A DNA stretch of 64,000 nucleotides from Arthrobacter sp. StoSoilA2 (lineage in GTDB: Bacteria; Actinomycetota; Actinomycetes; Actinomycetales; Micrococcaceae), in assembly GCF_019977195.1 (NCBI RefSeq), contig NZ_AP024643.1, positions 3,782,001 through 3,846,000 on the forward strand, in the 5' to 3' direction. The translations under genes and the position numbers were made by a program. Below, piece after piece: positions 1-8,249 of the stretch. The notes below the pieces were generated by a model, which saw nothing but the letters and a program-made list of their open reading frames with translations, had not been told where the DNA came from and searched no databases. Every line of letters begins with the position of its first letter. Within the stretch, counting starts at the first letter, position 1.

Positions 1-1185
1 ACGATCAGCGGCAAAATTACGGCACCGGCCGGAGTCAGCCTGGGCGGTGCAAGCGTCGCCGTCTACAAATCCGATAACGCCTATTCTTCTGTCGCGAGCA
101 CTTCCGTCGGTTCCGACGGCAGCTACAAGCTCATCGGGCTTCCCGCCGGCAGTTACAAAGTGAATTTCGGTGGATACAACACCGGGGCTTTGGACCAGTG
201 GCACGCAAATGCTACTTCCTTCGCCACCGGCACCGCAGTCACTCTGACCACGGGCCAAGACCTCAGTGGCATCAACGCCACTCTCGTCAAGGGTGCGACG
301 ATCAGCGGCAAACTCACCGCACCGGCCGGTGTCAGTCTGGAGCGTGCTTACGTTTACGCGTACAAAGCCAACGACCCCAGCTGGTACGTGCAATACGCAT
401 CCATCGCATCAGATGGCAGCTACAAACTCATCGGTCTCCCGGCCGGCAGCTACAAATTGAACTTCGGTGGATACGACACGGGGGCCCTTGATCTCTGGTA
501 CAAAAATGGAACTACCTTCGCCACCGGCACGGCCGTGACCGTCACCGCAGGGCAGGACCTCACCGCCATCAACGCCGCCTACATCAAGGGCGCCACCATC
601 AGCGGGAAGATCACCGCACCGGCTGGCATAGCAGTTCAAAACACGAGAGTTGAGCTCTACAAGAGCGATTCCGTCAACTCCATTGTGGAGTCCGACTGGG
701 TTGCCTCGGACGGCAGCTACAAAATCATTGGGCTTCCTGCGGGCAGCTACAAACTGAAATTCGCGGCCAACCAAACTGGGGCCCTTGACCAGTGGCACGC
801 CAATGCGGCTTCCTTCGCCACGGCCACCGCCCTCACCCTGACCAACAGCCAGGACCTGAGCGGCGTCAACGCTACCTTGGCTAAGGGTGCAAGTATCAGC
901 GGCAAGATCTCAGCAGCCGCCGGAATCACTCCCGCCAACGCGTACGTCCACGCATACTCTGCAACCAACTCTGGCTCGTCCTTGGCGTCGACCAGGGCCA
1001 ACGCCGACGGCAGCTACAGGATCATCGGTCTGCCCACAGGCTCCTACAAGGTCAAACTTGAGGGTTCCGTCAGTGGAGCAACTGACCAGTGGTATGGCGG
1101 AGCCTCATTTGAATTGGCATCATCGTTGGCCCTGACGGCAGGGCTGGAGAAAACATCAGTCAATTTCACCGCCCAACTCGGCGGT
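1..1185 (+). repeat. Four 297-bp coding repeats (CnaB-like units)
   Basis: Units begin at about 1, 298, 595 and 892, each opening with a TISGK-like sequence, giving a 99-codon period. They are diverged from each other, which suggests older duplications than the 276-bp array downstream. Confidence 0.8.
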
Positions 1186-3144
1186 TCAATCGCCGGCAAG
1201 GTCTCCGGATCCAGGCAAGGCTATTCACCAGTCACAGTTCTGGATGGGACTGGCAAAGCCGTCAAGCAAGGCTATTCCGATCAGGCTGGCAACTTCAGTG
1301 TCGTTGGCCTTGCCGCCGGATCCTACAAGGTCGCGTTCAACCGTTCCAGTGGTTACTCCACCGAGGAAGCCCAGTTCTACCAGAACAAGCCCGAGTCGGC
1401 GGGCGTAGGACAGGCCTCCACGCTGACAGTCCAGGCTGGAAATCCAGTCCTGAACGTCAACGCGGCCCTGACCTCCGGCAGCACCCTCGGCGGATCTGTT
1501 CTCGACAGAACAGGAAAGCCTGTGGCCAACGTTCCTGTATACGCCTACACAACCAACGGCTCGCTCGTCACACGCAGTTCATATACGGACTCCACTGGCA
1601 AGTACTCAATTCCGGGACTTAGCACAGGCCAATATCTGGTCAAGGTCAGCACCGGGAAGCCAGAACTGGGAGACCTTTATTCTGGGAACGTGACAACCGA
1701 AGCTACGGCGAAGCAGGTGGCCATGGTCAGCGGCAACACGACAACGCTCAACCTTGCCTTCCCAGCCCAAGTGCTGAGTCCGACTCCCGTGCCAACCATC
1801 ACTGGAACCGCGAAAGTCGGATCAACCCTCACCGCAGTCCCGGGCGTGTGGGGACCATCCCCGGTCACCCTGACCTACCAATGGAAAGCCAACGGCGTCT
1901 CGGTGGTTGGCGGCACAGCGGTCACGTACGTCCCGGTCACCGGTGACGTCGGCAAAACCATCACCGTCACCGTGACCGGCAGCAAAATCGGCTACACCAC
2001 CGCCAGCAAAACCTCCGCGTCAACAGCCGCGGTCCTCGCGTTGCCAGCGCTGACGCCAGCTCCGGTACCAACCATCACCGGAACCGCGAAAGTCGGATCA
2101 ACACTCACCGCGGTACCAGGAACCTGGGGACCATCCCCGGTCACCCTGACCTACCAATGGAAAGCCAACGGCGTCTCGGTGGTTGGCGGCACGACGGCCA
2201 CCTACATCCCGGTCACCGGTGACGTCGGCAAAACCATCACCGTCACCGTGACCGGCAGCAAAATCGGCTACACCACCGCCAGCAAAACCTCCGCACCAAC
2301 AGCCGCGGTCCTTGCCCTCCCGTCATTGGCGCCGGCTCCCGTGCCGACCATCACGGGAACCGCGAAAGTCGGATCAACACTCACCGCAGTCCCGGGCGTG
2401 TGGGGACCATCCCCGGTCACCCTGACCTACCAATGGAAAGCCAACGGCGTCTCGGTGGTTGGCGGCACAGCGGCCACGTACGTCCCGGTCACCGGTGACG
2501 TCGGCAAAACCATCACCGTCACCGTGACCGGCAGCAAAATCGGCTACACCACCGCCAGCAAAACCTCCGCGTCAACAGCCGCGGTCCTCGCGTTGCCAGC
2601 GCTGACGCCAGCTCCGGTACCAACCATCACCGGAACCGCGAAAGTCGGATCAACACTCACCGCGGTACCAGGAACCTGGGGACCATCCCCGGTCACCCTG
2701 ACCTACCAATGGAAAGCCAACGGCGTCTCGGTGGTTGGCGGCACGACCGCCACGTACGTCCCGGTCACCGGTGACGTCGGCAAAACCATCACCGTCACCG
2801 TGACCGGCAGCAAAATCGGCTACACCACCGCCAGCAAAACCTCCGCACCAACAGCCGCGGTCCTCGCCTTGCCGGCGCTGACGCCAGCTCCGGTACCGAC
2901 CATCACCGGAACCGCGAAAGTCGGATCAACACTCACCGCGGTACCAGGAATCTGGGGACCATCCCCGGTCACCCTGACCTACCAATGGAAAGCCAACGGC
3001 GTCTCGGTGGTTGGCGGCACGACGGCCATCTACATCCCGGTCACCGGTGACGTCGGCAAAACCATCACCGTCACCGTGACCGGCAGCAAAATCGGCGACA
3101 CCACCGCCAGCAAAACCTCCGCACCAACAGCCGCCGTCGGTTGA
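1..3144 (+). CDS. Large repeat-built surface/secreted protein, 5' end outside window
   Basis: The frame is open from base 1, so the N terminus and any signal peptide are missing; at least 1047 residues are present. The first part is a set of 99-residue units, each with a core like SDGSYKLIGLPAGSYK, typical of carboxypeptidase-regulatory-like (CnaB-like) beta-sandwich domains of extracellular proteins. The C-terminal part is five 92-residue Ig-like units containing the motif TYQWKANG. The protein stops inside the fifth unit, with no LPXTG motif, no terminal membrane helix and no catalytic domain visible. Role is therefore inferred to be structural or adhesive outside the cell. The alternative, an enzyme with its catalytic domain upstream of the window, cannot be excluded. 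Confidence 0.85.
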   Translation, partial: TISGKITAPAGVSLGGASVAVYKSDNAYSSVASTSVGSDGSYKLIGLPAGSYKVNFGGYNTGALDQWHANATSFATGTAVTLTTGQDLSGINATLVKGATISGKLTAPAGVSLERAYVYAYKANDPSWYVQYASIASDGSYKLIGLPAGSYKLNFGGYDTGALDLWYKNGTTFATGTAVTVTAGQDLTAINAAYIKGATISGKITAPAGIAVQNTRVELYKSDSVNSIVESDWVASDGSYKIIGLPAGSYKLKFAANQTGALDQWHANAASFATATALTLTNSQDLSGVNATLAKGASISGKISAAAGITPANAYVHAYSATNSGSSLASTRANADGSYRIIGLPTGSYKVKLEGSVSGATDQWYGGASFELASSLALTAGLEKTSVNFTAQLGGSIAGKVSGSRQGYSPVTVLDGTGKAVKQGYSDQAGNFSVVGLAAGSYKVAFNRSSGYSTEEAQFYQNKPESAGVGQASTLTVQAGNPVLNVNAALTSGSTLGGSVLDRTGKPVANVPVYAYTTNGSLVTRSSYTDSTGKYSIPGLSTGQYLVKVSTGKPELGDLYSGNVTTEATAKQVAMVSGNTTTLNLAFPAQVLSPTPVPTITGTAKVGSTLTAVPGVWGPSPVTLTYQWKANGVSVVGGTAVTYVPVTGDVGKTITVTVTGSKIGYTTASKTSASTAAVLALPALTPAPVPTITGTAKVGSTLTAVPGTWGPSPVTLTYQWKANGVSVVGGTTATYIPVTGDVGKTITVTVTGSKIGYTTASKTSAPTAAVLALPSLAPAPVPTITGTAKVGSTLTAVPGVWGPSPVTLTYQWKANGVSVVGGTAATYVPVTGDVGKTITVTVTGSKIGYTTASKTSASTAAVLALPALTPAPVPTITGTAKVGSTLTAVPGTWGPSPVTLTYQWKANGVSVVGGTTATYVPVTGDVGKTITVTVTGSKIGYTTASKTSAPTAAVLALPALTPAPVPTITGTAKVGSTLTAVPGIWGPSPVTLTYQWKANGVSVVGGTTAIYIPVTGDVGKTITVTVTGSKIGDTTASKTSAPTAAVG
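1786..3141 (+). repeat. Five 276-bp near-identical tandem coding repeats
   Basis: Units start at 1786, 2062, 2338, 2614 and 2890 (92 codons each), the last one cut short by the stop codon. Long blocks are identical between units, and units 2 and 4, and 1 and 3, share variant bases. This indicates recent duplication or gene conversion, so copy number may vary between strains and assemblies may collapse here. Confidence 0.9.
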
Positions 3145-3193
3145 GAGTCGCTCCGCGTCAGCCTCGGCACGTCAAGTGAATCGAGCAGCCGCC

Positions 3194-4009
3194 CTACCCC
3201 GCAACGCCAGCCAGAAAAGCCCCAACATCCTCAGCTACCCGTTCCGGGCACTCCCACAACACCAGGTGACCCGTCTTCTCGTAGATCTTCAGCTGAGCTC
3301 CCGGGATGCGGCGGACTAGGGTCTCTTCATGGTGCCGCGGGACGATGTGGTCATGTGCGCCCCACAGGATGAGCGTAGGGGCTGAGATGATTCCGGCTTC
3401 GGTTGGCGGGACAGCGTCGTAGTAGCCACGCAAGGAAGCCTTCCAAACGGCTGCCGGCATGGCCAACCCGTCCTGCACCCTGTCCTCGATGTACGCAGCG
3501 GGCACTGCATGCAGCAACCGGTACCAGGACAGAGATTCCCGGACCCAGTCCTCCGAAATCGGATCAGTGAGCGCATCCACCTCGTTCGCAAACAATGGCT
3601 TCCCGTGCAGGCTCAGCGGGGATCCCACCAGAATCAGTGACTGCACGAGTTCAGGATGGGTCGCAGCGAGTTGCTGCGCCACGTATCCGCCACTGGATGA
3701 ACCCAACACATGAGCCCTCTCTATACCCAAGGCATCCAACATGGCGAGAACATCTTCCGCGACTTCTGTCAGAGAGTACCCGTCTTCAGGCTTGTCAGCC
3801 CCACCATGGCCGCGTAAATCCGGCGCCACCAGAGTAAGAGGCGGAAGCGAGGCAATCAGTCGCTCAAAACTCCGCCAGGATTCACCCCACGCATGCAACA
3901 GGACCAAGGGCGCGCCGCCGTCGTCGTTCCCTTCAGCGAGGTGACCCTGCACAAAACAGGGCACGTTGATCCCTGTGCGCAAAGCGACGGTCCTGACCTC
4001 GGACTCCAT
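3194..4009 (-). CDS. Alpha/beta hydrolase
   Basis: A 271-residue cytoplasmic alpha/beta-hydrolase. The nucleophile elbow is GSSSG (Ser105), the oxyanion region is LHAWGES, an acidic residue lies in LWGAHDHIV and the catalytic His in KTGHLVLWE. The full triad suggests an active esterase or lyase-like hydrolase, but the substrate cannot be told. It lies 24 bp downstream of the CDF transporter on the same strand, so it may be read from the cmtR promoter. A link to metal resistance is not obvious. Confidence 0.85.
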   Translation of the reverse strand: MESEVRTVALRTGINVPCFVQGHLAEGNDDGGAPLVLLHAWGESWRSFERLIASLPPLTLVAPDLRGHGGADKPEDGYSLTEVAEDVLAMLDALGIERAHVLGSSSGGYVAQQLAATHPELVQSLILVGSPLSLHGKPLFANEVDALTDPISEDWVRESLSWYRLLHAVPAAYIEDRVQDGLAMPAAVWKASLRGYYDAVPPTEAGIISAPTLILWGAHDHIVPRHHEETLVRRIPGAQLKIYEKTGHLVLWECPERVAEDVGAFLAGVAG

Positions 4010-4033
4010 GCGGCCAGCGTACGCCCGGGCTGG

Positions 4034-4750
4034 TTATTCCACGACCATCTTGGCTGAATCCGTCGGGGTCCGGCATTCCGCGCAGCAGCTGGAGCCTTCG
4101 GCGGATTCATTACTAACGGCAGCGGCGGGCACGGCACAACACACGTCGCCACGCCATGCGTTGATTCCTTCGCGGACGGCGACGGCGGCAATCACCAACG
4201 CTGCGCCGGCATCAGCCCACCACCAACCCAGCCTGCTGTTCAGGACCAGGCCAATGAGCAGCACAGCAGAGAGATAAGTGCACAACAATGTCTGCTTGGA
4301 GTCAGCTACTGCCGTCTTGGAACCGAGTTCACGACCGGCTCGGCGCTGGGCCCATGACAAAACGGGCATGATCGCCAGGCTGAGGGCTGCTATCACGATG
4401 CCCGGCGTCGAGTGCTGGGCCTCTCCCCCACCGGTGAGGGACCGGATGGCGTCGAACGTGACGAAGGCCGCGAGGGCGAAGAAGGAAATCGCGATAATCC
4501 GCAGGGTTAAGTGCTCGCGGCGTTCCGGGTCCTTGGCGGAGAACTGCCAGGACAATGCCACTGCGGAGGCCACCTCGATCACCGAATCCAGCCCAAAACC
4601 AATCAAAGCCGAGGAATCCACTGCACCGCCGGCCCATAGTGCCACTGCCGCCTCGATCACGTTGTAGGTGATGGTGGCGGCAGCGAGGAGTCTGATCCGA
4701 CGCGTCAGGACGGTTCTGCGTTCTGCTGCTTCCCGCACGGCGGTACTCAT
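4034..4750 (-). CDS. CDF-type cation efflux transporter with Cys-rich tail
   Basis: A 238-residue integral membrane protein of the cation diffusion facilitator type. Several hydrophobic segments are visible and the family-typical GFGLDSVIEVAS segment in helix 2 carries the metal-site Asp. The C-terminal cytoplasmic end is short and ends in a cysteine cluster (DVCCA and SSCCAEC), which could bind thiophilic metals. The chosen ATG forms an ATGA overlap with the cmtR stop codon; an ATG three codons upstream is possible. Location behind a Cd/Pb-type sensor suggests export of Cd, Pb or Zn (inference). Confidence 0.85.
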   Translation of the reverse strand: MSTAVREAAERRTVLTRRIRLLAAATITYNVIEAAVALWAGGAVDSSALIGFGLDSVIEVASAVALSWQFSAKDPERREHLTLRIIAISFFALAAFVTFDAIRSLTGGGEAQHSTPGIVIAALSLAIMPVLSWAQRRAGRELGSKTAVADSKQTLLCTYLSAVLLIGLVLNSRLGWWWADAGAALVIAAVAVREGINAWRGDVCCAVPAAAVSNESAEGSSCCAECRTPTDSAKMVVE

Positions 4751-5073
4751 GCCACACATGTCCCATCGGGAGCACAGCAGTTGGGGTCCACAGCCAAGAC
4801 CACACCGATCAGGTCCTTGATGGCGTGGCCCAGGCGTGGGTCGGCCAGTTCATAGCGGGTCCTGCGCCCGTCGGGAACCCCGACCACCAGGCCGCAACCA
4901 CGCAAGCAGGTCAGGTGGTTGGACATGCTCTGGCGGGAAACACCCAGGGAATCTGCAAGTTCCGACGGGAATGCAGGCGCATCAGCAAGGGCCAGGAGTA
5001 CGCGTGCCCTGGTGGCGCCCGAGATTGCATAGCCGAAGCGGGCCAGCACCGGAGCGTGGGTGAGGGTTTCCAT
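4747..5073 (-). CDS. cmtR: CmtR-like ArsR-family metal-sensing repressor
   Basis: A 108-residue winged-helix ArsR/SmtB repressor. The recognition helix carries HLTCLRGCGLV with Cys56 and Cys60, and the tail carries further cysteines (VDPNCCAPDGTC). This is the arrangement of Mycobacterium tuberculosis CmtR, whose two helix cysteines plus a tail cysteine bind Cd(II)/Pb(II) and release DNA. It is first in an operon with the CDF exporter. There is no Shine-Dalgarno sequence and the predicted -10 lies six bases before ATG, so the mRNA is probably leaderless. The CmtR assignment rests on motif recall, not on a search. Confidence 0.9.
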   Translation of the reverse strand: METLTHAPVLARFGYAISGATRARVLLALADAPAFPSELADSLGVSRQSMSNHLTCLRGCGLVVGVPDGRRTRYELADPRLGHAIKDLIGVVLAVDPNCCAPDGTCVA

Positions 5074-5079
5074 ATCGCT

Positions 5080-5108
5080 AAAGTACAGTGATCGCTGTAT
5101 TCATGCAA
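5080..5108 (-). promoter_or_regulatory. cmtR promoter with palindromic operator in the spacer
   Basis: On the minus strand, -35 TTGCAT (5103-5108) and -10 TACTTT (5080-5085) are separated by 17 bp. The near-perfect 16-bp palindrome TACAGTGATCGCTGTA (5084-5099) fills the spacer, so a bound repressor would block RNA polymerase. The start codon follows the -10 by six bases. Confidence 0.65.
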
Positions 5109-5215
5109 TCGTGTACTCAACGTCGTGCATTGAGCACCGTTGTGCTACACGAAAGAGCGGACCCTCCCATACGCGGCGGCGGCAGCACCGCCGTCGTACG
5201 CTTTGCCGGCACGAC

Positions 5216-5250
5216 AGAGGCGGAGCCACCTGATAGGTGGCCCCGCCTCT
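5216..5250. terminator. Strong hairpin between cmtR and the matC-like gene
   Basis: A 16-bp stem with one mismatch (AGAGGCGG.GCCACCT) and a 3-base loop, about 120 bp past the carrier stop codon. There is no clear T-run, so it is a terminator candidate only. The rest of 5109-5371 shows no gene. Confidence 0.5.
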
Positions 5251-5371
5251 GGTGCGTTGAGATGATCCAGCCCTGCGCCCGTCTTTCGGGTTACCTGTTG
5301 CGTTGGTATGCAGGATGGGTCCCTCCGCGTGCCAGCTTGGAATTGCCGGCAGTCATGTGAAAAGTTGCGGT

Positions 5372-6820
5372 TTAGAGGATGCCCGTCGGAACCAGGAGGG
5401 CCCAAGCCATGGCGGGCGCCACCAGGACCACTCCACCGGCGTAGATCATCAGCTGCTTGTAGACACGCTGACGGTCAGATTCCTGGGCGTTGGCAACGAT
5501 CAGTGCGCCGTCGGTGGAGAAGGGCGAAACATCCACCACAGTTGCTGCGATTGCAAGAGCAGCGACCGTTCCTGACGCACTCAAGGTGCTTGAGGCCAGC
5601 AGCGGCCCGGCGAGCGGGATGAACGCGGTCAGCAGCGCGGTGGACGAGGCAAATGCCGAGCCGACGCCGATCACGTAGCAGAGAACCAAGGCGATCAGCA
5701 GCGGTGCCCCAAGAGCCAGAGCCATCTCTGCAAGGGTGTCGATAACGCCCACATGCTGCAGCAAGGAGACGTAGGTGATCATGCCGGCCACCAGCAGGAC
5801 AGTGGACCAGGAAACGCCGCCGATGAACGTCCGGTGTTCCTTGATGTTGACCAGCGCCAGCAGCAGGCCGGCGGAAAGAGCAACAAAGCCAATCGGCATC
5901 CGGAAGCCCAAAGTGCAGACGAGCATGACAGCGATCAGCACGAGCGTCAGGATCTGCTGGCCATGAGGCCGCGTGGTGCGGGGAGTTTCCAGGTCCAGGT
6001 TCTGGACCCCTGTGCCATCCTTCAGTTTGCCCAGGACCGCGAACAAAGCCAGGGAGAGCGCCGAGAGAAGCAGGTTGATGGCGAAGCTCGCCGCAAAGAG
6101 TCCGCCCTGGGAAATAGGGAAGCCGTTATCGTGGGCGATGTTGTGGACCAGGACGCCGGCAACCGAGAGCGGCGAGAACCCGCCTGCATGTGCGCCGTTG
6201 ATGACAAAGGCACCCATGAGGACAGGGTGGATACGCGATTCGTAGGCGAACCCCATTGCAGCAGGTGCAAGAAGTGCGACGGCGGCAGGCGAGAACGTGC
6301 CAAGCGAGGTCAGCGCGGCGGCGATGAGGAAGAAAACCCACGGCAGCAACATCGTCTTGCCCCTGACAAGGCGCACACAGTTCTGCACGATGATGTCGAT
6401 GGTTCCATTGCGGTTTGCCATGCTGAAGAAGTACGTCACGCCGATGATCGTCAGGACGATGCTGGCCGGGAAGTCAGCCAGGATCTCCTTATCGGTCATG
6501 CCCAGCATGAAATACCCGACGCCGAACGAGGCAACCAGCCCCATCACACCGATGTTCAGGGGCCACTTGGTAGCGACAACGAACATGACCACGAGGATCA
6601 CCAAGGGAATGATCTGCGTAGCGGTCAAGGTCGGCTCCGTTCCCGAGGTGGCCGCCGGGTTGAAAATGGCGCCCCCGAACATCAGAGCGGCCAGACCCAG
6701 GACAGCAATCACGGCTGCTGTTACCAGCAGGATACGGCGGCTGCGGTTGGGACGTTTGGAACCAGCGTCCTGGACATCATCCACTGATGTGGGGGCGGCT
6801 TGGTAATCGGTCTTAGTCAT
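5372..6820 (-). CDS. MatC-like / SLC13-type dicarboxylate carrier
   Basis: A 482-residue polytopic membrane protein with about 12 hydrophobic segments after a charged N-terminal tail of some 27 residues. Features such as SMANRNGTIDIIV, a long hydrophobic repeat and SPFSTDGALIVAN near the C terminus resemble the MatC/SLC13 group of di- and tricarboxylate carriers. A GAGGAG ribosome site lies 8 bases before ATG. It follows the PrpF-family gene by 42 bp on the same strand, so the pair probably imports and processes an unsaturated di- or tricarboxylate such as an aconitate- or mesaconate-like acid (inference). Confidence 0.75.
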   Translation of the reverse strand: MTKTDYQAAPTSVDDVQDAGSKRPNRSRRILLVTAAVIAVLGLAALMFGGAIFNPAATSGTEPTLTATQIIPLVILVVMFVVATKWPLNIGVMGLVASFGVGYFMLGMTDKEILADFPASIVLTIIGVTYFFSMANRNGTIDIIVQNCVRLVRGKTMLLPWVFFLIAAALTSLGTFSPAAVALLAPAAMGFAYESRIHPVLMGAFVINGAHAGGFSPLSVAGVLVHNIAHDNGFPISQGGLFAASFAINLLLSALSLALFAVLGKLKDGTGVQNLDLETPRTTRPHGQQILTLVLIAVMLVCTLGFRMPIGFVALSAGLLLALVNIKEHRTFIGGVSWSTVLLVAGMITYVSLLQHVGVIDTLAEMALALGAPLLIALVLCYVIGVGSAFASSTALLTAFIPLAGPLLASSTLSASGTVAALAIAATVVDVSPFSTDGALIVANAQESDRQRVYKQLMIYAGGVVLVAPAMAWALLVPTGIL

Positions 6821-6862
6821 GATCTTTACTCCTCGTTGAGTGGGCTGTCTGGGCAGCCAATG

Positions 6863-8008
6863 TCAATGGGCGGCTGATACGAAGGAAGGCTCGACGGCGC
6901 TGCCGAGGAGTTCCGGGAGATGCAGGGTGGTGGTGGCGATGGTGCGTGCCGTACGGTCCACCCCGACCAACAGGGACCCGTCGCGCTCTTCGCTCCAGGT
7001 CTCGATCACGCCCGCAGGAGTCCGAAGCCGCAGGATGGAACGCGGTTCGCTGCCCGTGATGCTGTTGAGGACAGTTCCTGGGGTGCTTGCTGCAAGCGTC
7101 AAGGCGATGCTTCCGGTAATTGCCAGGGCGGGGTGGGGCTTGCCCATGGAGAGCATCATGACGTTGACATCGCCGGCATCCCCTATGCCGGTGTCCCCCG
7201 CGCCGTTGTCCCCTGTGCCGGGGGCTCCGACGATTGCAAGCTTGGGGATAGCGCGGGCAGCGTCCTTAACTGTTGAGGCCAGGCCCATGCGGACGGCGGC
7301 CTGCCGCCGGATCTGGTCCAAGGTGTCCAGCTGCAGCTTCACTCCGGCCTGCCAACTTTCGAAGCGGGCGGTGTCCAGGCCCAACTCCTCAGCCTTGACG
7401 ATCACAACGGGAGCTCCGGCGTCGACCATTGAAACTGTCCAGCGCGTGCCACCGGCACTTATCGTGTCCGTTGGTTCACCGGTGGGCAGCAACTTCCCGG
7501 TCGTCTTTCCGGCTGGATCCTTGAAGCCCAGGCCAACCCGGTAGCCGGGAAATACGACGCCGGGCATCTCCGCATCCGGGACGATCGGCAAAGCGCCCGC
7601 CGGGGTGGCAACGCGCTGGATGATGATCTGGCCGGTGTTGGTGTTGCGCGTGACGATCCGGGTGTTGTCGCCGCTGGGCGTGACCCAGCCCTTCTCGATC
7701 GCGTAGAGTCCAACAACCGCGGAGCAGTTTCCGCAGTTACTCCCCCAGTCCACGGCCGCTTCCTCGATACCGACCTGGGCGAAGGTGAACTCGACGTCGA
7801 CAGCCGGGTCGGCGGGACGGCGCAGAATCATGGCTTTGCTGGTGGTGGAGGTTGACCCTCCCACGCCGTCAATCTGGCGGTGGTCCGGGCTTCCGAAAAG
7901 CCGGGGCAGCAAAGAGTCCAGGTCCTTATGGGTTTCGTCCAGGTGTTCACCTTCGAAGACCCAGCACTTGCTGGTTCCTCCACGCATCCACTCCGCTTCA
8001 ATCTTCAT
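6863..8008 (-). CDS. PrpF-family isomerase/tautomerase
   Basis: A 381-residue PrpF-fold protein, a relative of 2-methylaconitate isomerase and 4-oxalomesaconate tautomerase, built on two diaminopimelate-epimerase-like halves. Visible marks are the opening MRGGTSKCW, the DWGSNCGNCSA motif holding a catalytic-type Cys, and LSMGKPHPA. It should shift a double bond or isomerise an unsaturated tricarboxylate in the cytoplasm. Between the halves lies an odd Gly-Asp-rich insert (GDNGAGDTGIGDAGD). It is first of a two-gene operon with the carrier and divergent from a LysR regulator. The exact substrate is not determinable. Confidence 0.85.
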   Translation of the reverse strand: MKIEAEWMRGGTSKCWVFEGEHLDETHKDLDSLLPRLFGSPDHRQIDGVGGSTSTTSKAMILRRPADPAVDVEFTFAQVGIEEAAVDWGSNCGNCSAVVGLYAIEKGWVTPSGDNTRIVTRNTNTGQIIIQRVATPAGALPIVPDAEMPGVVFPGYRVGLGFKDPAGKTTGKLLPTGEPTDTISAGGTRWTVSMVDAGAPVVIVKAEELGLDTARFESWQAGVKLQLDTLDQIRRQAAVRMGLASTVKDAARAIPKLAIVGAPGTGDNGAGDTGIGDAGDVNVMMLSMGKPHPALAITGSIALTLAASTPGTVLNSITGSEPRSILRLRTPAGVIETWSEERDGSLLVGVDRTARTIATTTLHLPELLGSAVEPSFVSAAH

Positions 8009-8123
8009 GGCAATCCGTCCATCTCCTCATGCCGCTCTGGGTTTCAGGGGCCTATTAGAAGAATGATCCGGATCACAAATGAAGACAATGTTGGATATTT
8101 GATGGGGCATGTAGAGATGCTTC

Positions 8124-8136
8124 ATTCACTGTGAAT
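8124..8136. promoter_or_regulatory. Inverted repeat ATTCAC-T-GTGAAT in the prpF/lysR intergenic region
   Basis: A perfect 13-bp dyad in the 241-bp divergent intergenic region, 116 bp upstream of prpF and 113 bp upstream of lysR. It is a plausible LysR-family recognition site, which usually has an interrupted dyad with T-N11-A, but this is inferred from position. Confidence 0.4.
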
Positions 8137-8249
8137 CGAACGTTGGAAGGCTGTCTTTCTTCTGCGTTTTGGCTGTTTTGCTGGGCAACAGCTGGGGCAA
8201 ATCACGCTGCATTGCATAGAATGAACCAAAATCAGAGGAGAGTTAACTG

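Noticed and set aside
1786..3141. CRISPR array or satellite repeat
   Set aside because: Repeats are 276 bp, contiguous and in frame, encoding Ig-like domains; there are no short repeats with unique spacers.
5753..6787. Long open frame on the plus strand opposite the MatC-like carrier
   Set aside because: Its translation is Gln/Asp/Arg/His-rich without hydrophobic core or family motif, and it mirrors a clearly coding membrane-protein gene.
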